A stretch of 64,000 nucleotides of DNA from Rhizobium freirei PRF 81. GTDB taxonomy: Bacteria; Pseudomonadota; Alphaproteobacteria; Rhizobiales; Rhizobiaceae. Shown here in pieces: positions 40,667 through 49,965 of this stretch; positions within the stretch are counted from its first letter, which is position 1; each line of letters starts with the position of its first letter. The translations under genes and the position numbers were made by a program. The notes below the pieces were generated by a model that was not told the origin of the DNA, did no database searches, and was given only the letters and a program-made list of their open reading frames with translations. Location: NCBI RefSeq assembly GCF_000359745.1, contig NZ_AQHN01000005.1, forward strand, positions 1 through 64,000, given 5' to 3'.

Positions 40667-41356
40667 ATGACAAATACGGTCGAATCTGACGACGTTTGTT
40701 GGCATTTTCGCAGAAGCGATCCGCCGGTGAGGCCCAGTGGTTTCGCCGCCTTGGCGCAGCAGTTGATTGACGTCTGGATTTCACGAGATGAGGTCGATCA
40801 TCCGTCCGGGCTTTCGCGTGTAGTCGGCGAGCAGCTCGCCGCCAATATGGTACTCGCCGTAATCACGGTGCCCGCGGGTGGTGCTATCGAGTTCGATGTC
40901 CATGTCGTCAGCGATTACAGCATTCCAACCACCTACGCAGACGTCCCTGACGTCCTGAAATCACGACTTCCGATGCTAGCTGGCGGGCGTCTCCATCCTT
41001 CCATCCAGAAGGCGCTCGCCGGCCGTCGCCCTTCGCTCGTCTCCGAAACCGTCCGCCACGACAACATGCAAACCGACTTTGAGATGCTGTCGCTTCCTCG
41101 GAAAGCCGCGAAGCCGGGCGACGACTGGTGCCTTGTCTATGGTGTCGTGAACCATATCCTTAGGTCGTCGGCAATACCGAAGGACCTCGACGACGTCGAT
41201 CTCGCCATTCTCCAATTGCTGCGAGAAGGTCTTCAGATGAGGGAGATCGGCCATCGGATCGAATTATCGCCACGCACCGTCGAACACCGCATCGAACGCC
41301 TCAAGACGCTAGCAGGCGCGAGAACGCTCCACGGTCTCGTCGCCCGATCACTTTAA
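40667..41356 (+). CDS. LuxR-type transcriptional regulator
   Basis: The 229-residue protein ends in a LuxR/GerE-type helix-turn-helix (about residues 165-229): DLAILQLLREGLQMREIGHR with SPRTVEHRIERLK. The N-terminal ~150 residues are a possible PAS-like sensor domain with no close family recognised. It is divergent from the invertase gene across 125 bases, which contain the 12-base palindrome AAACGACCGTTT at about 40569-40580. It could control the invertase or the flagellin; that is inference. Confidence 0.8.
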   Translation: MTNTVESDDVCWHFRRSDPPVRPSGFAALAQQLIDVWISRDEVDHPSGLSRVVGEQLAANMVLAVITVPAGGAIEFDVHVVSDYSIPTTYADVPDVLKSRLPMLAGGRLHPSIQKALAGRRPSLVSETVRHDNMQTDFEMLSLPRKAAKPGDDWCLVYGVVNHILRSSAIPKDLDDVDLAILQLLREGLQMREIGHRIELSPRTVEHRIERLKTLAGARTLHGLVARSL

Positions 41357-41379
41357 ACGAAGGTCTCGGTGCACGAGAT

Positions 41380-41883
41380 TCAACGCGACGGCGGCAGTCT
41401 CTTCCGCTGGCTAACATCACGCACCTCAAGCGTCGCTCCCTGGTCCGACAAAATCTGCGCCAAAAGACGGGTAACCTCGTCGGGATCGGTGCCGGAGGAG
41501 AGCAGTTCGGCACGAAGTTCATTTGCCTTCCGCAGGTTATCGAGTTTGTCCGAGATGACACTCTGGCGCGCCTTTGCCGCCTCCGCCGCGCGACGCTCGA
41601 CTTCGGTCCGGTAGTACACTGTCCGATCGAGAACTTCGGTGGCCAAGCCCGACGGAATGCTTTTGAAGAACGCCCAGATATCGAACGGATTGGAGAATGT
41701 GATCTGGTCGACTTCGACCGATACACCTATGTCGTCAGCCGCCCTCAGGAAGTCCTTCGAATGCCAAGATGCGCAGGCATAGTAGAAAAGCTCGATTGCC
41801 AGAATGTTTAATTCGATATCCTGAGGCAGCAGCGCCCTGGCTAGCGACTTCCGAGTATCCATACTGATATTGACGACGGCCAT
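41380..41883 (-). CDS. Hypothetical helical protein
   Basis: The 167-residue protein is largely helical, with a Glu/Arg/Ala-rich coiled-coil-like stretch (about residues 90-130). No domain is recognised. It is convergent with the LuxR-type gene and has no clear partner. Confidence 0.6.
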   Translation of the reverse strand: MAVVNISMDTRKSLARALLPQDIELNILAIELFYYACASWHSKDFLRAADDIGVSVEVDQITFSNPFDIWAFFKSIPSGLATEVLDRTVYYRTEVERRAAEAAKARQSVISDKLDNLRKANELRAELLSSGTDPDEVTRLLAQILSDQGATLEVRDVSQRKRLPPSR

Positions 41884-42091
41884 CGCAGTCCTCCCGATTT
41901 TCGAGTCTGGAAGTTGACCCTATTTAACGATTGATAACCTTGCTACCTGCTGTGGCGTCTCGAATTCGCGCAGAGGGTGAAATCCCCTTCGAAAATTGCC
42001 GAAACCACAATTTTCCTCAGGAATGGTCTCCGCATCCGGCCGCATTCCAGAGCGGCCGAATCTTGGGCACTCAACGGAGACATCGGGGAAA

Positions 42092-42841
42092 ATGAAGACC
42101 TCCCTACTAACCGCAATAACCGCGCTTCTTCTTGGAGGAGCCGCTGGTTCGCAGGCCGCCGAATTTGACATCAACGGAATGGCTCTCGGTATGAGCGCCG
42201 ACCAGGTCATCGCCAAATTCCAGGAAGTACGGCCAGACGCGCGATATGAGTTCGTGAAGTGGAAGCTGCCGGAAGGCACCGAATGGGTCGCAAATGGCAG
42301 GACCCTATACAACGACCTTGCCAATCCGGACGACATGGAACACGAGCGGATGCAGTTCGCCTTCACGGGCCTGGGGTCCGGCAATAAGCTCTTCGCGGCA
42401 TCACGCGAATTGAAATTCCGGCCGTCGCAACGCCCGACGACCGAGTCCGTCTACGCGGCGGCCGTCCAGAAATTCGGTGAGCCTTCGGTCACGGGGAAGA
42501 GCGCCACCGACATCTGGGCCGCGTGGAAATTCGGCGCAGATGACGCGCGTGCCGAAAAGCTCAAGTCACCGATTGCCTGCATTGGTACGAGCGATTTCCC
42601 CGTTGGCCTTGACGACTTTACCGCAAAAAAGGCGAAGCAGTCCGCGAGCATGTGCGGCATCTATATCGACTTTGTCGTCCGAGGCGACCCGACGGGTCTG
42701 GCAAACGAGCTTGAGATGAAGATGATGGACCAACTGCATCTGGCGCAGGATTTCCAGGCGGACAATTCTGACGCCAGAAAGCGGATCGATTCGGCCAAAG
42801 CCAAAAATGTTGGAAACGCGGCACCTGCTCCGAAGCTGTAG
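42092..42841 (+). CDS. Secreted hypothetical protein
   Basis: The 249-residue protein has a signal peptide (hydrophobic residues about 4-20, cleavage near SQA-AEF). The mature part starts FDINGMALGMSADQVIAKF, a pattern reminiscent of small SmpA-like periplasmic repeats, but this is weak. Two cysteines (in PIACIG and SASMCG) may form a disulfide. GGGGAAA precedes the ATG. Confidence 0.7.
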   Translation: MKTSLLTAITALLLGGAAGSQAAEFDINGMALGMSADQVIAKFQEVRPDARYEFVKWKLPEGTEWVANGRTLYNDLANPDDMEHERMQFAFTGLGSGNKLFAASRELKFRPSQRPTTESVYAAAVQKFGEPSVTGKSATDIWAAWKFGADDARAEKLKSPIACIGTSDFPVGLDDFTAKKAKQSASMCGIYIDFVVRGDPTGLANELEMKMMDQLHLAQDFQADNSDARKRIDSAKAKNVGNAAPAPKL

Positions 42842-43200
42842 ATGCAGCATAGACCGGACCCTATACTTGGGACCAGCGTCAATTTGTGGGTGTAAAAGTC
42901 GGCGTTTGTGATCGAGCGCCGGCGGGGGATGGTGGCCACTGAATCTGCGCTGCATCTCGAAACTCCGAGATATTATCAAAATTGCTGGCGTTTTCTGCCG
43001 GCGCTCGCAGTTGGACCTCTGTGATATGACGCATACGCGTGGCGCTGCAGGCACCCTTGCTAAGCAGATGGGAGCTGCGCCCCGAATTTTCAGATTCCGA
43101 GGGCCAATCTTCCCATGTGTATGGACCCGGGCTACTTGCAACTTTACGACGCTCCGCACTCTTGATAGTTGTCTAACCAGAAGGCGTCGGGGGTGAGAGC
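42842..43200. other. 359-base stretch without a recognised gene
   Basis: Only a short frame (43011-43196, 61 residues, Arg/Thr-rich) is open here and it does not look protein-like. No repeat or hairpin stood out. It probably holds the promoter of the GYF/RDD gene. Confidence 0.4.
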
Positions 43201-44430
43201 ATGGCAGATTGGTATTATGCCGTAGGACAGGATCGGAACGGTCCCGTCGGCGAGGAGGAACTTCATTCGCTCATTAAGAGCGGAAAGATCGATAGGGAAA
43301 CCTACGTATGGCGCGACGGAATGGAGAGCTGGCAAAGCGCTGGGGAACATTCCGAACTTGCCAAGGCGTTTGTATCACCACCGCCGCTTCCGTCCGCCAA
43401 CATGCCGAGGCTACCGCCTCCGGCATTTCAGCCTACCTCACCGAAAACTGGGGTCGTTATCACATCCCGGCCGTGGCCCCGCTTCTGGGCAAGGTTCATC
43501 GACAATCTCATACTCGTCCCGCTGTTGGGATTTGGTGTTGGAACTGCCACCGCCATTTACGCACCCGACATCTACATACAGCTCGTCACCATGAATGCCG
43601 CTCTGTTCAGCGCACTTATGTTGCCACTCGTCGCGCTGGTCCTCGCTCTCTTCATGATTGCGACAGGTTCAACGATAGGCAAAGCCATCGTCGGTGTTCG
43701 CGTTCCCGTCCCTAACGATCGCAATCGCGCCAGATTTTTCCTGGCAAGAGAGCTCCGGGTATGGGCCTCCGGTCTCGGTCTAGGCATCCCGTTCGTCGCG
43801 CTTTTCACGCAAATCCACCAATATCGTCGGCTCTCATCGGATAATACGACCAGCTATGACGAAGGAAATCCGACCGTCATCGCCAATCCCTCGACACTAA
43901 GGCTCGGTGCGGCGGCTGTCATAGCGCTGGCCGTCTTCTGCGGCAACGTTGTCTTGCGGGTCGCGGACGAAGACGCCAATCGCAGCCTCACGACTACCCA
44001 GGTCTGGGTGAACCCCGTGACCAACAAGTCAGCGCTTATTGCCAAGACCTGGCAACCCAAGGAAATGAATACCAACAGTGGCCGCGCCTTCTACTTCGCT
44101 TCGAACGAACTATTGGCCGAGGCCATTTTCGGCTACGAACAATTTCCGTCCGAAGCGGCAAATGCCCTCAGCTATGCGGAGGCCTTCAAGCAGGCGATAG
44201 CGTCCAGTGTCACCATCACTTCCGAATGGCGGCCGGTCACGGTCCAAGGGATGCCTGGCCTGCGCGCCACAGGAAGCTCTGTGAAGTTCAAGGACAGCGT
44301 GGTTGAAGCGACCGTTGTCGTGTCTGGCAAGAATGCGTGGAGGACGATCACCTTTGTCAGGGGCAGTTCGCCGCAGCAGTCGGCCGAGAAGGACAAGTTC
44401 GTCCACGCCATTTTCGGGACGGTGAATTGA
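43201..44430 (+). CDS. GYF_2 and RDD domain membrane protein
   Basis: The 409-residue protein begins with a GYF_2 domain (about residues 1-55, WYYAVGQDRNGPVGEEEL and VWRDGMESWQSA), then a Pro-rich linker and an RDD membrane domain (about residues 90-205, RFWARFIDNLILVPLLG, TIGKAIVGVRV) with further helices near 232-252. The C-terminal ~150 residues are probably extracytoplasmic. Function unknown; GYF_2 often mediates protein interaction. Confidence 0.8.
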   Translation: MADWYYAVGQDRNGPVGEEELHSLIKSGKIDRETYVWRDGMESWQSAGEHSELAKAFVSPPPLPSANMPRLPPPAFQPTSPKTGVVITSRPWPRFWARFIDNLILVPLLGFGVGTATAIYAPDIYIQLVTMNAALFSALMLPLVALVLALFMIATGSTIGKAIVGVRVPVPNDRNRARFFLARELRVWASGLGLGIPFVALFTQIHQYRRLSSDNTTSYDEGNPTVIANPSTLRLGAAAVIALAVFCGNVVLRVADEDANRSLTTTQVWVNPVTNKSALIAKTWQPKEMNTNSGRAFYFASNELLAEAIFGYEQFPSEAANALSYAEAFKQAIASSVTITSEWRPVTVQGMPGLRATGSSVKFKDSVVEATVVVSGKNAWRTITFVRGSSPQQSAEKDKFVHAIFGTVN

Positions 44431-44566
44431 ATCCTCGCCGGGTTGGGGCCAAATACGAGGATACGTCATCCTGAAACGGACGATGATAGCCCATTCCCGA
44501 TTGCAGTTGGATAAGGGAAGTGCAACATCCGCAATACTGTCTCTGGTTGCGGAATGAGGGGGATAC

Positions 44567-45220
44567 ATGACCGAAAGCGCTGATCTCGATAGAATGGCGA
44601 AAGAAGTCCGCGAGGCTGCCGATGCCTGCGGTGCGATGATCCTCGAGACCATATTGGCAAGCGAAAATCTGCCAGCCGTCGCCGTAGATGTCGATACTTT
44701 CCCTTCGCTCGTCAAACATCTTCGGCCTCGGTTGATCTACATGTTGCTGACGAAATTCAACGCCGAGGACGAAGTCGAAGCGAGCTTCGAAGAAGAGCTT
44801 GACCGCGACTTGAAGCAGTTGGTGGCGAAATACCGTAATAGGGACGGCCTATCATCCCGTCTGGTGCTCGGACTGATGGCAGATGGCGTCCTTCATGGAA
44901 TTGTCGAAACAACTGATTGGTTCGAAGAATTCGACATAGAAGTCGACGGGCTTGCCGAGGCTCGTCTTCAAGCGCAATCAGAGGCTTTCGCTCAAATGCA
45001 AGAGGCTGACGCCAGGAAGCGGGACGCTGAAGAAAGGAAGCGCCTGGCCCCATATATCAAAAAGCTCGTCGCCGATGCTCGCTTTCTCGCCCCGAAAATC
45101 AGTGCTGCCAAGCGCGAGGCACTGGCGGAAACATTGTTTCCAGACCTTGATCGATCAACGGTACGGAAGATCGTAGAGAAGGCCGCGACCGATCTCTGGC
45201 TGTCAGGCTCTGAGAAATAA
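44567..45220 (+). CDS. Hypothetical helical protein
   Basis: The 217-residue protein is acidic and helical, with a coiled-coil-like segment (about residues 130-165, EADARKRDAEERKRLAPYIK). No family is recognised. An ATG at 44567 follows GAGGGGG. It precedes the convergent recombinase/ParB operon. Confidence 0.6.
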   Translation: MTESADLDRMAKEVREAADACGAMILETILASENLPAVAVDVDTFPSLVKHLRPRLIYMLLTKFNAEDEVEASFEEELDRDLKQLVAKYRNRDGLSSRLVLGLMADGVLHGIVETTDWFEEFDIEVDGLAEARLQAQSEAFAQMQEADARKRDAEERKRLAPYIKKLVADARFLAPKISAAKREALAETLFPDLDRSTVRKIVEKAATDLWLSGSEK

Positions 45221-45223
45221 CCC

Positions 45224-45346
45224 ATGGATTTCATGGAAATAATGATGGCCGAATTGCTGAAGATACGTGCAGCAATCAAGGAGGAGCTGATGGTGCCAAC
45301 GCCCTGCGGAGCGCGGACGGTGATTAGGCTGCTCTACGGACTGTAG
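45224..45346 (+). CDS. Possible 40-residue small protein
   Basis: A short frame begins MDFMEIMMAELLKIRAAIKE three bases after the previous stop and ends in the 3' end of the convergent ParB-like gene. It is helical and could be translated from the same transcript as the gene upstream. There is no homology evidence. Confidence 0.25.
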   Translation: MDFMEIMMAELLKIRAAIKEELMVPTPCGARTVIRLLYGL

Positions 45347-46214
45347 TCATCTTGGTGAACTCGGACAATATCTCTGGATAAAACTCCGCGAGATGGCGTA
45401 CGACCCTCGCATTGCTCATTATTCGCGTCACATAGCCAATCGCCAGCACGAGATCGAGATGATCCGCGCCATAATCGTGCTCGATGGCTCTGAACTCACG
45501 ATCGAGCGTCGCCGACTCCCGCTCCATAAGCAGGATTTGGTCCTCGCTAAGTCCGGCAATCTTTTTCTTAGGAGACAAAAGCATGGAGTCGGGGCTGGCA
45601 GCAACCAATGACTTGGCATAGCTGACCGAGAACTTGTTCATTACCACCATCAATCCAGCAGCCTCGATTTGCCGCATGGGTTTCATTTTCCGCAACTCAC
45701 CGATTGTGTTGATGGGGACATGCTTTTCTTTCAGCAGGTCGATAGCCTCGTCGCACATCCCGTCTAACAGGTTCTTCTTATGGCGGATGCTAGAAATATT
45801 TACATTGAGTGCCCGCGCCAGACGCTCCTCAGGAACGCCTTTTTCAATCGCCTTCAGGATCATCTTGTGCTCCTGAATCGTAGCCAACCGACTTATGCGG
45901 CGGTTATACGTGAAAGCCTCGTCTTCGGTGGCAACCAGACAAACGACTTCGGTCTCACCTCGCTTGGCGAGGACATCCAGACGGATATGACCGTCCAAAA
46001 GATGAAACTTATCAGGTTGGCGTCTGTCCCGAATAACGACTGGCGGCTCGATGATGCCTACCTCGGCAATCGAAGCCGCTATTTGCCCATATTTCACAGA
46101 CTTCAATGCAGCAGGCGATAGCTGCTTCAGAGGCAGAATTTCGGCTATCGGTATCCGCAGGCTCATGTTTTCGAAAGCGAGCGGAATAGATGAACCGAAC
46201 ACGGGGGATTTCAT
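45324..46214 (-). CDS. ParB/RepB-like protein (second)
   Basis: The 296-residue protein has a ParB N-terminal nuclease-like domain (RIPIAEILPLK, then LLDGHIRLDVLAKRG) and a RepB-type helical C-terminus. These proteins normally bind centromere-like sites in plasmid partition, but no ParA or replication gene is nearby. The start overlaps the upstream ParB-like gene by four bases, so it is the last gene of a three-gene operon with a serine recombinase. Confidence 0.85.
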   Translation of the reverse strand: MKSPVFGSSIPLAFENMSLRIPIAEILPLKQLSPAALKSVKYGQIAASIAEVGIIEPPVVIRDRRQPDKFHLLDGHIRLDVLAKRGETEVVCLVATEDEAFTYNRRISRLATIQEHKMILKAIEKGVPEERLARALNVNISSIRHKKNLLDGMCDEAIDLLKEKHVPINTIGELRKMKPMRQIEAAGLMVVMNKFSVSYAKSLVAASPDSMLLSPKKKIAGLSEDQILLMERESATLDREFRAIEHDYGADHLDLVLAIGYVTRIMSNARVVRHLAEFYPEILSEFTKMTTVRRAA

Positions 46215-47107
46215 GGTGATGATCCCCCTCCGGTCTGGAGTTTCGCCGCCAACGCTTCAGGGAGTGAGGCAAATCCCTCCTCGGATAAGATGGCATTGAA
46301 TCGAGCATCCGTCATAAGCTTGCGGATGGCTTCTGTGATGAAGGTAAGACGGGCTTTGGCAGTTTCCGCCCGGCGGATCAGCATACGCTTGCGATCAACA
46401 TCGTCTTCAAATGCCTTGAGCAAGGCCTCCGACGAGATTGGGCGCGGGCGGGGGTTGGAGGTATCGTATTTCAACGTTTTACCACGCCGTCGTCGAATTT
46501 CGACGATGCGCTTGGCAATCAGTAACTTCTTGCCGCGGAGAAGCTTTTTCTCATACGCGGACTGAAGCGCAGCTTGAATATCGTGATCTTCGGCGTCGGC
46601 GATCTCCACAGCGACGCTGAATGGAATTTGACCGGATTCCACCGATCTTAGTAGCCGTTCCTCACCCTTCTCGATCAGACGCACAACGGCGTAGACATAT
46701 TCAGCGGAAAGACCGGTCATACGGGCAATTTCCGGAACGCCGTGACCCCGCTCATGCATCGCACCGATGTCCTGGAGGAGATCGACCGCTCGATGTTGTC
46801 TACGAGCGCAGTTTTCAACGAGGCTCGCTACCAGGCAATCCTCCTTATTCGCATTGACGACAAGAGCCGGAACTTCCTGTTGTCCCAGCGCTCTGAACGC
46901 CTCAAGACGTCCCTGTCCGCACACGAGATCGTAAACAGGTCCGCTGGCTTCCATCCGACGCGTCACCGTGATCGGGCGCTTCAGTCCAATCTGCCCGATA
47001 TTCGCAATGATTTCCTTGAAGTGTTTCTTGTTACGGATACGCGGATTGACCACCGTAATCCTGTTGATCGGGATCATCTCGACTTTTTGTGCAGGAACCG
47101 CAACCAT
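46211..47107 (-). CDS. ParB/RepB-like protein (first)
   Basis: The 298-residue protein has a ParB N-terminal domain (PINRITVVNPRIRNKKHF, then LVCGQGRLEAFRALG, ASLVENCARRQHRAVD) and a helix-turn-helix-like GVPEIARMTGLSAEYVYAVV. It lies between the recombinase (one-base overlap) and the second ParB-like gene (four-base overlap). The pairing of two ParB-like proteins with a recombinase suggests a shared DNA-binding role in recombination rather than plasmid partition; this is inference. Confidence 0.87.
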   Translation of the reverse strand: MVAVPAQKVEMIPINRITVVNPRIRNKKHFKEIIANIGQIGLKRPITVTRRMEASGPVYDLVCGQGRLEAFRALGQQEVPALVVNANKEDCLVASLVENCARRQHRAVDLLQDIGAMHERGHGVPEIARMTGLSAEYVYAVVRLIEKGEERLLRSVESGQIPFSVAVEIADAEDHDIQAALQSAYEKKLLRGKKLLIAKRIVEIRRRRGKTLKYDTSNPRPRPISSEALLKAFEDDVDRKRMLIRRAETAKARLTFITEAIRKLMTDARFNAILSEEGFASLPEALAAKLQTGGGSSP

Positions 47108-48684
47108 TACGCCACCTCCGAGAATGACCTGCGGGCCGCCATCGCATAAAAACGCGACAGCGTCTCACAGCGGTACGCATCCAGGGACAAACCATTGAAT
47201 TCGCAGAGCCGCAACACAGCCTGATGCATGTCGAGCAGGGGCAACAAATAGTAGTCATATGGCTCGAGGTTGCCTGGCCCCATTCGGACCACGACCGTGA
47301 TGTCAGGCCTCAGGACCGTATCCAGACGCACCTTCCACCTGAGCGATCCCGTCGTTGTTTGCAGGCAGCGAACGATGACGACCGAAGCACTAAATTCCTG
47401 ATTTATTGTCAGTAAGTCCGTCTCGCGATCCTGCGAAACTGAGCCGCCTGACGATTGGAGACCTTGAATTATCTCGGAGAGAAGATCGGGATGCATACGG
47501 CGGAGCGCCCGATTGATCTCCAAATATCGGTAATCGTGGTCCGGGACGAAACCGACCAAGGCATATGCCCTCAACAGACTGCCAAAGCGATGGGAGTAGG
47601 AGCTGCTGGATGGGCAGTCTTCCATCTCATCAATAATCAGGCCGGACAGATAACCCTGCTTTTCGAGGACGGCAGCAAGCTTCTCCAGCATCACATCATC
47701 GGATAAACGCTCCGCCCGGGCAGCAATGATTTCACGGGCTCTATCGAACGTCTCGACGGGTACGATACCGACGAATGCTCCGTTGGCGCGAACCCATTCA
47801 CCCTCGGGATTCCTTACATGCGATTGCTTGAGTTTGAATGACGTGCGACCCCAGACGTTGTTCCCGACATATTTCTCGTTAATCAAGACCTGATGAACAG
47901 TGCCACGAGTCCATGGTCGATCCCAGTCCGTCAAAATTCCTTCCGCATTCAGGATCGCTGCGATTTCGACCTCGATCTGGCCCTTGACGACAAAGAGGTC
48001 GTAAATCCTTCTCACAATTCGGATTTCTTCCTCCGGACCGGGAATTAGGATGACCCTGTCGGTCGCAATACTCTTATGTTCGCCGCGTGCCAGTTCCCCT
48101 TTAGGAGTACCATTTTGGTCGACGAGTTGGCGACGCAAACCCATGCCTGGAGCGCCGCCCTGCCTGTAGCCCAGACGGATGAGATTGGCCTGACCGTTAA
48201 AAACTTTCACTGATAGATCGCGACTATATTCGCCTGCCATTGCCCGCTTTACGGTCTTGATAATCGAGGAACCCATGCTCCCGTCATTGGCAAACTGTTC
48301 GGCACAATAGTGCACAAGAATTCCTTGCCGCTTACAGCGAAGCTCGATTTCTGCGGCTTCGTCAGGGTCCTGAAATCTACCCCAGCGGCTGACGTCATAC
48401 ACAAGGACCGCCTTGTAGTCCGCTTGACCTCCTTCAACATCGGAGAGCAAATTCTGCAGAGCGTCACGTCCAACCAGGCGTAAGCCACTTTTCCCCTCGT
48501 CCGCGTATGAACGGACAATTTCGAAGCCATTTTTATCGGCATACTGCCGAATGACGGCGAGCTGGTTGTCGGTCGAATATTTTTGATGCTCAGTGGACAT
48601 CCGAACGTAAGTCGCGACCGGGACTTTCGGCCGGTCGGACGAGGTCGTATCGCCGTTCTTCTGGCTCCACTCAATGACCATCAC
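47107..48684 (-). CDS. Large serine recombinase
   Basis: The 525-residue protein has an N-terminal resolvase domain with the catalytic Ser (about residue 30, YVRMSTEHQ) and VYDVSRWGRF, a recombinase domain with TRGTVHQVLINEKYVGN and a long C-terminal region. Large serine recombinases integrate and excise phages, transposons and islands. The usual zinc-ribbon Cys pairs are not evident. It is the first gene of the operon with the two ParB-like genes. Confidence 0.92.
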   Translation of the reverse strand: MMVIEWSQKNGDTTSSDRPKVPVATYVRMSTEHQKYSTDNQLAVIRQYADKNGFEIVRSYADEGKSGLRLVGRDALQNLLSDVEGGQADYKAVLVYDVSRWGRFQDPDEAAEIELRCKRQGILVHYCAEQFANDGSMGSSIIKTVKRAMAGEYSRDLSVKVFNGQANLIRLGYRQGGAPGMGLRRQLVDQNGTPKGELARGEHKSIATDRVILIPGPEEEIRIVRRIYDLFVVKGQIEVEIAAILNAEGILTDWDRPWTRGTVHQVLINEKYVGNNVWGRTSFKLKQSHVRNPEGEWVRANGAFVGIVPVETFDRAREIIAARAERLSDDVMLEKLAAVLEKQGYLSGLIIDEMEDCPSSSSYSHRFGSLLRAYALVGFVPDHDYRYLEINRALRRMHPDLLSEIIQGLQSSGGSVSQDRETDLLTINQEFSASVVIVRCLQTTTGSLRWKVRLDTVLRPDITVVVRMGPGNLEPYDYYLLPLLDMHQAVLRLCEFNGLSLDAYRCETLSRFYAMAARRSFSEVA

Positions 48685-48749
48685 ATATCAACAATTCTCG
48701 TTACGGTAAGACTGTGGCGGCGGGAGTATATATCGAGGAGGCAGGAAAG

Positions 48750-49106
48750 ATGGTTCCGATTAAGGGCACAATTGTTCACAGTGGCGACCCGAAGCTGCGC
48801 GACGGTTACGTCGCTACAATTTCGGAGGCGTTACGACATGAACTTGGGTCAAGCGCGCCGGCCATCAAAACGATAATGCGATGGACGGGAGCAAGTAATC
48901 GCGCGGCCAAATATTGGCTTGCTGGAGAACGAGGCCCTGGCGGCTGGCATTTGATCCAACTGGCAAGAAATTCCGATGCAGTACTCCATGCTTTTCTGAC
49001 GATGGCCGAGCGAGATATATTCGAGATTTCGATCGAGTTGAACGCGGCCCAGGCATCACTCGCTCGCGCCGCCGCCATTCTGAGTGCCTTGGCCCCGCGG
49101 CAGTGA
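48750..49106 (+). CDS. Small HTH-like hypothetical protein
   Basis: The 118-residue protein contains a conserved-looking segment KTIMRWTGASNRAAKYWLAG followed by GPGGWHLIQLARNSDAVLHAF, a helix-turn-helix-like region seen in small proteins of Bradyrhizobium-type islands. The ATG at 48750 follows AGGAAAG; an upstream GTG at 48714 is also possible. It is divergent from the serine recombinase and may regulate it (inference). Confidence 0.6.
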   Translation: MVPIKGTIVHSGDPKLRDGYVATISEALRHELGSSAPAIKTIMRWTGASNRAAKYWLAGERGPGGWHLIQLARNSDAVLHAFLTMAERDIFEISIELNAAQASLARAAAILSALAPRQ

Positions 49107-49203
49107 ATTGTGATACATCTCGGGGGACACGGTTGACGACGAAGTGATCGGCACCTGCGCCACGACCTAAAATACCCGGAGGGAAAACTTGTTTTCCGAC
49201 CCG

Positions 49204-49905
49204 CTATTCCTTCAATTTGATGTCGTCCTTTTCGGCGAAGTAGTACATGTGCCCGGAGACACCGCGCCATCCTTCCTCGGGTATCGCGTTCGCCCGAAGT
49301 TGGTTGGCACCGACGAGCCGTTCCAGATCGAAAAGTTTCAGATCGAAAATCATGCCGATAGTGTTCTGGAAATCGGCACGTCCGAAGCGGCGGATGTGAT
49401 CATGCTGGTGGAACCGTCTGGTCCGTTCTTCGCCTGAGAGGTTCCCGAGGTCGCTTTCATAGTGCCCGTCGTGGATCGGAATGCAGAAAATATGCTTGCC
49501 GCCAGGCTTCAGGCTTCTGTGCAGGTGATAAAGCACGGCCGTTTCATTGCATGGTAGATGTTCCATGACATGGGAGTGCAGGACGATATCATAATGCTGC
49601 GATGGCAGTTTTTCCGCGCCGGTCACCAAGTCGAGCTGGCGGGTATTGAGTTCCGGCGGATATCGCTCCGGGCTGATGTCGAAAGCCTCATAACCGTTGC
49701 CGACGATGCCTTTGATGAACCGACCGATGCCATACTCAGGCGCAAGGTGCATAACGCGTTGGCCGGGCTGAATCCAACCGGTGGCGTCGAGAATAGTCTT
49801 GAGAATTCGCGTTCGCTCGACGGCCCCGCACGAGGCACAGATCGCCAACGGCCGTCCGTTGAAATCCCTAAGGTCTGAGCTTCCACATACATTGCAATGC
49901 GCCAT
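49204..49905 (-). CDS. SAM-dependent methyltransferase with N-terminal zinc ribbon
   Basis: The 233-residue protein starts with a CxxC...CxxC zinc ribbon (CNVCGSSD and CASCGAVER), followed by a class I methyltransferase core with HLAPEYGIGRFIKG and SHVMEHLPCNE. This layout is common among glycan- or small-molecule-modifying methyltransferases; the substrate is unknown. No partner genes point to a pathway. Confidence 0.8.
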   Translation of the reverse strand: MAHCNVCGSSDLRDFNGRPLAICASCGAVERTRILKTILDATGWIQPGQRVMHLAPEYGIGRFIKGIVGNGYEAFDISPERYPPELNTRQLDLVTGAEKLPSQHYDIVLHSHVMEHLPCNETAVLYHLHRSLKPGGKHIFCIPIHDGHYESDLGNLSGEERTRRFHQHDHIRRFGRADFQNTIGMIFDLKLFDLERLVGANQLRANAIPEEGWRGVSGHMYYFAEKDDIKLKE

Positions 49906-49965
49906 ATCGCCCCGCGATCAGAATAATTGTGCTTCGGGAGGGTATGGGCTGGTTGTTGCTGAATT

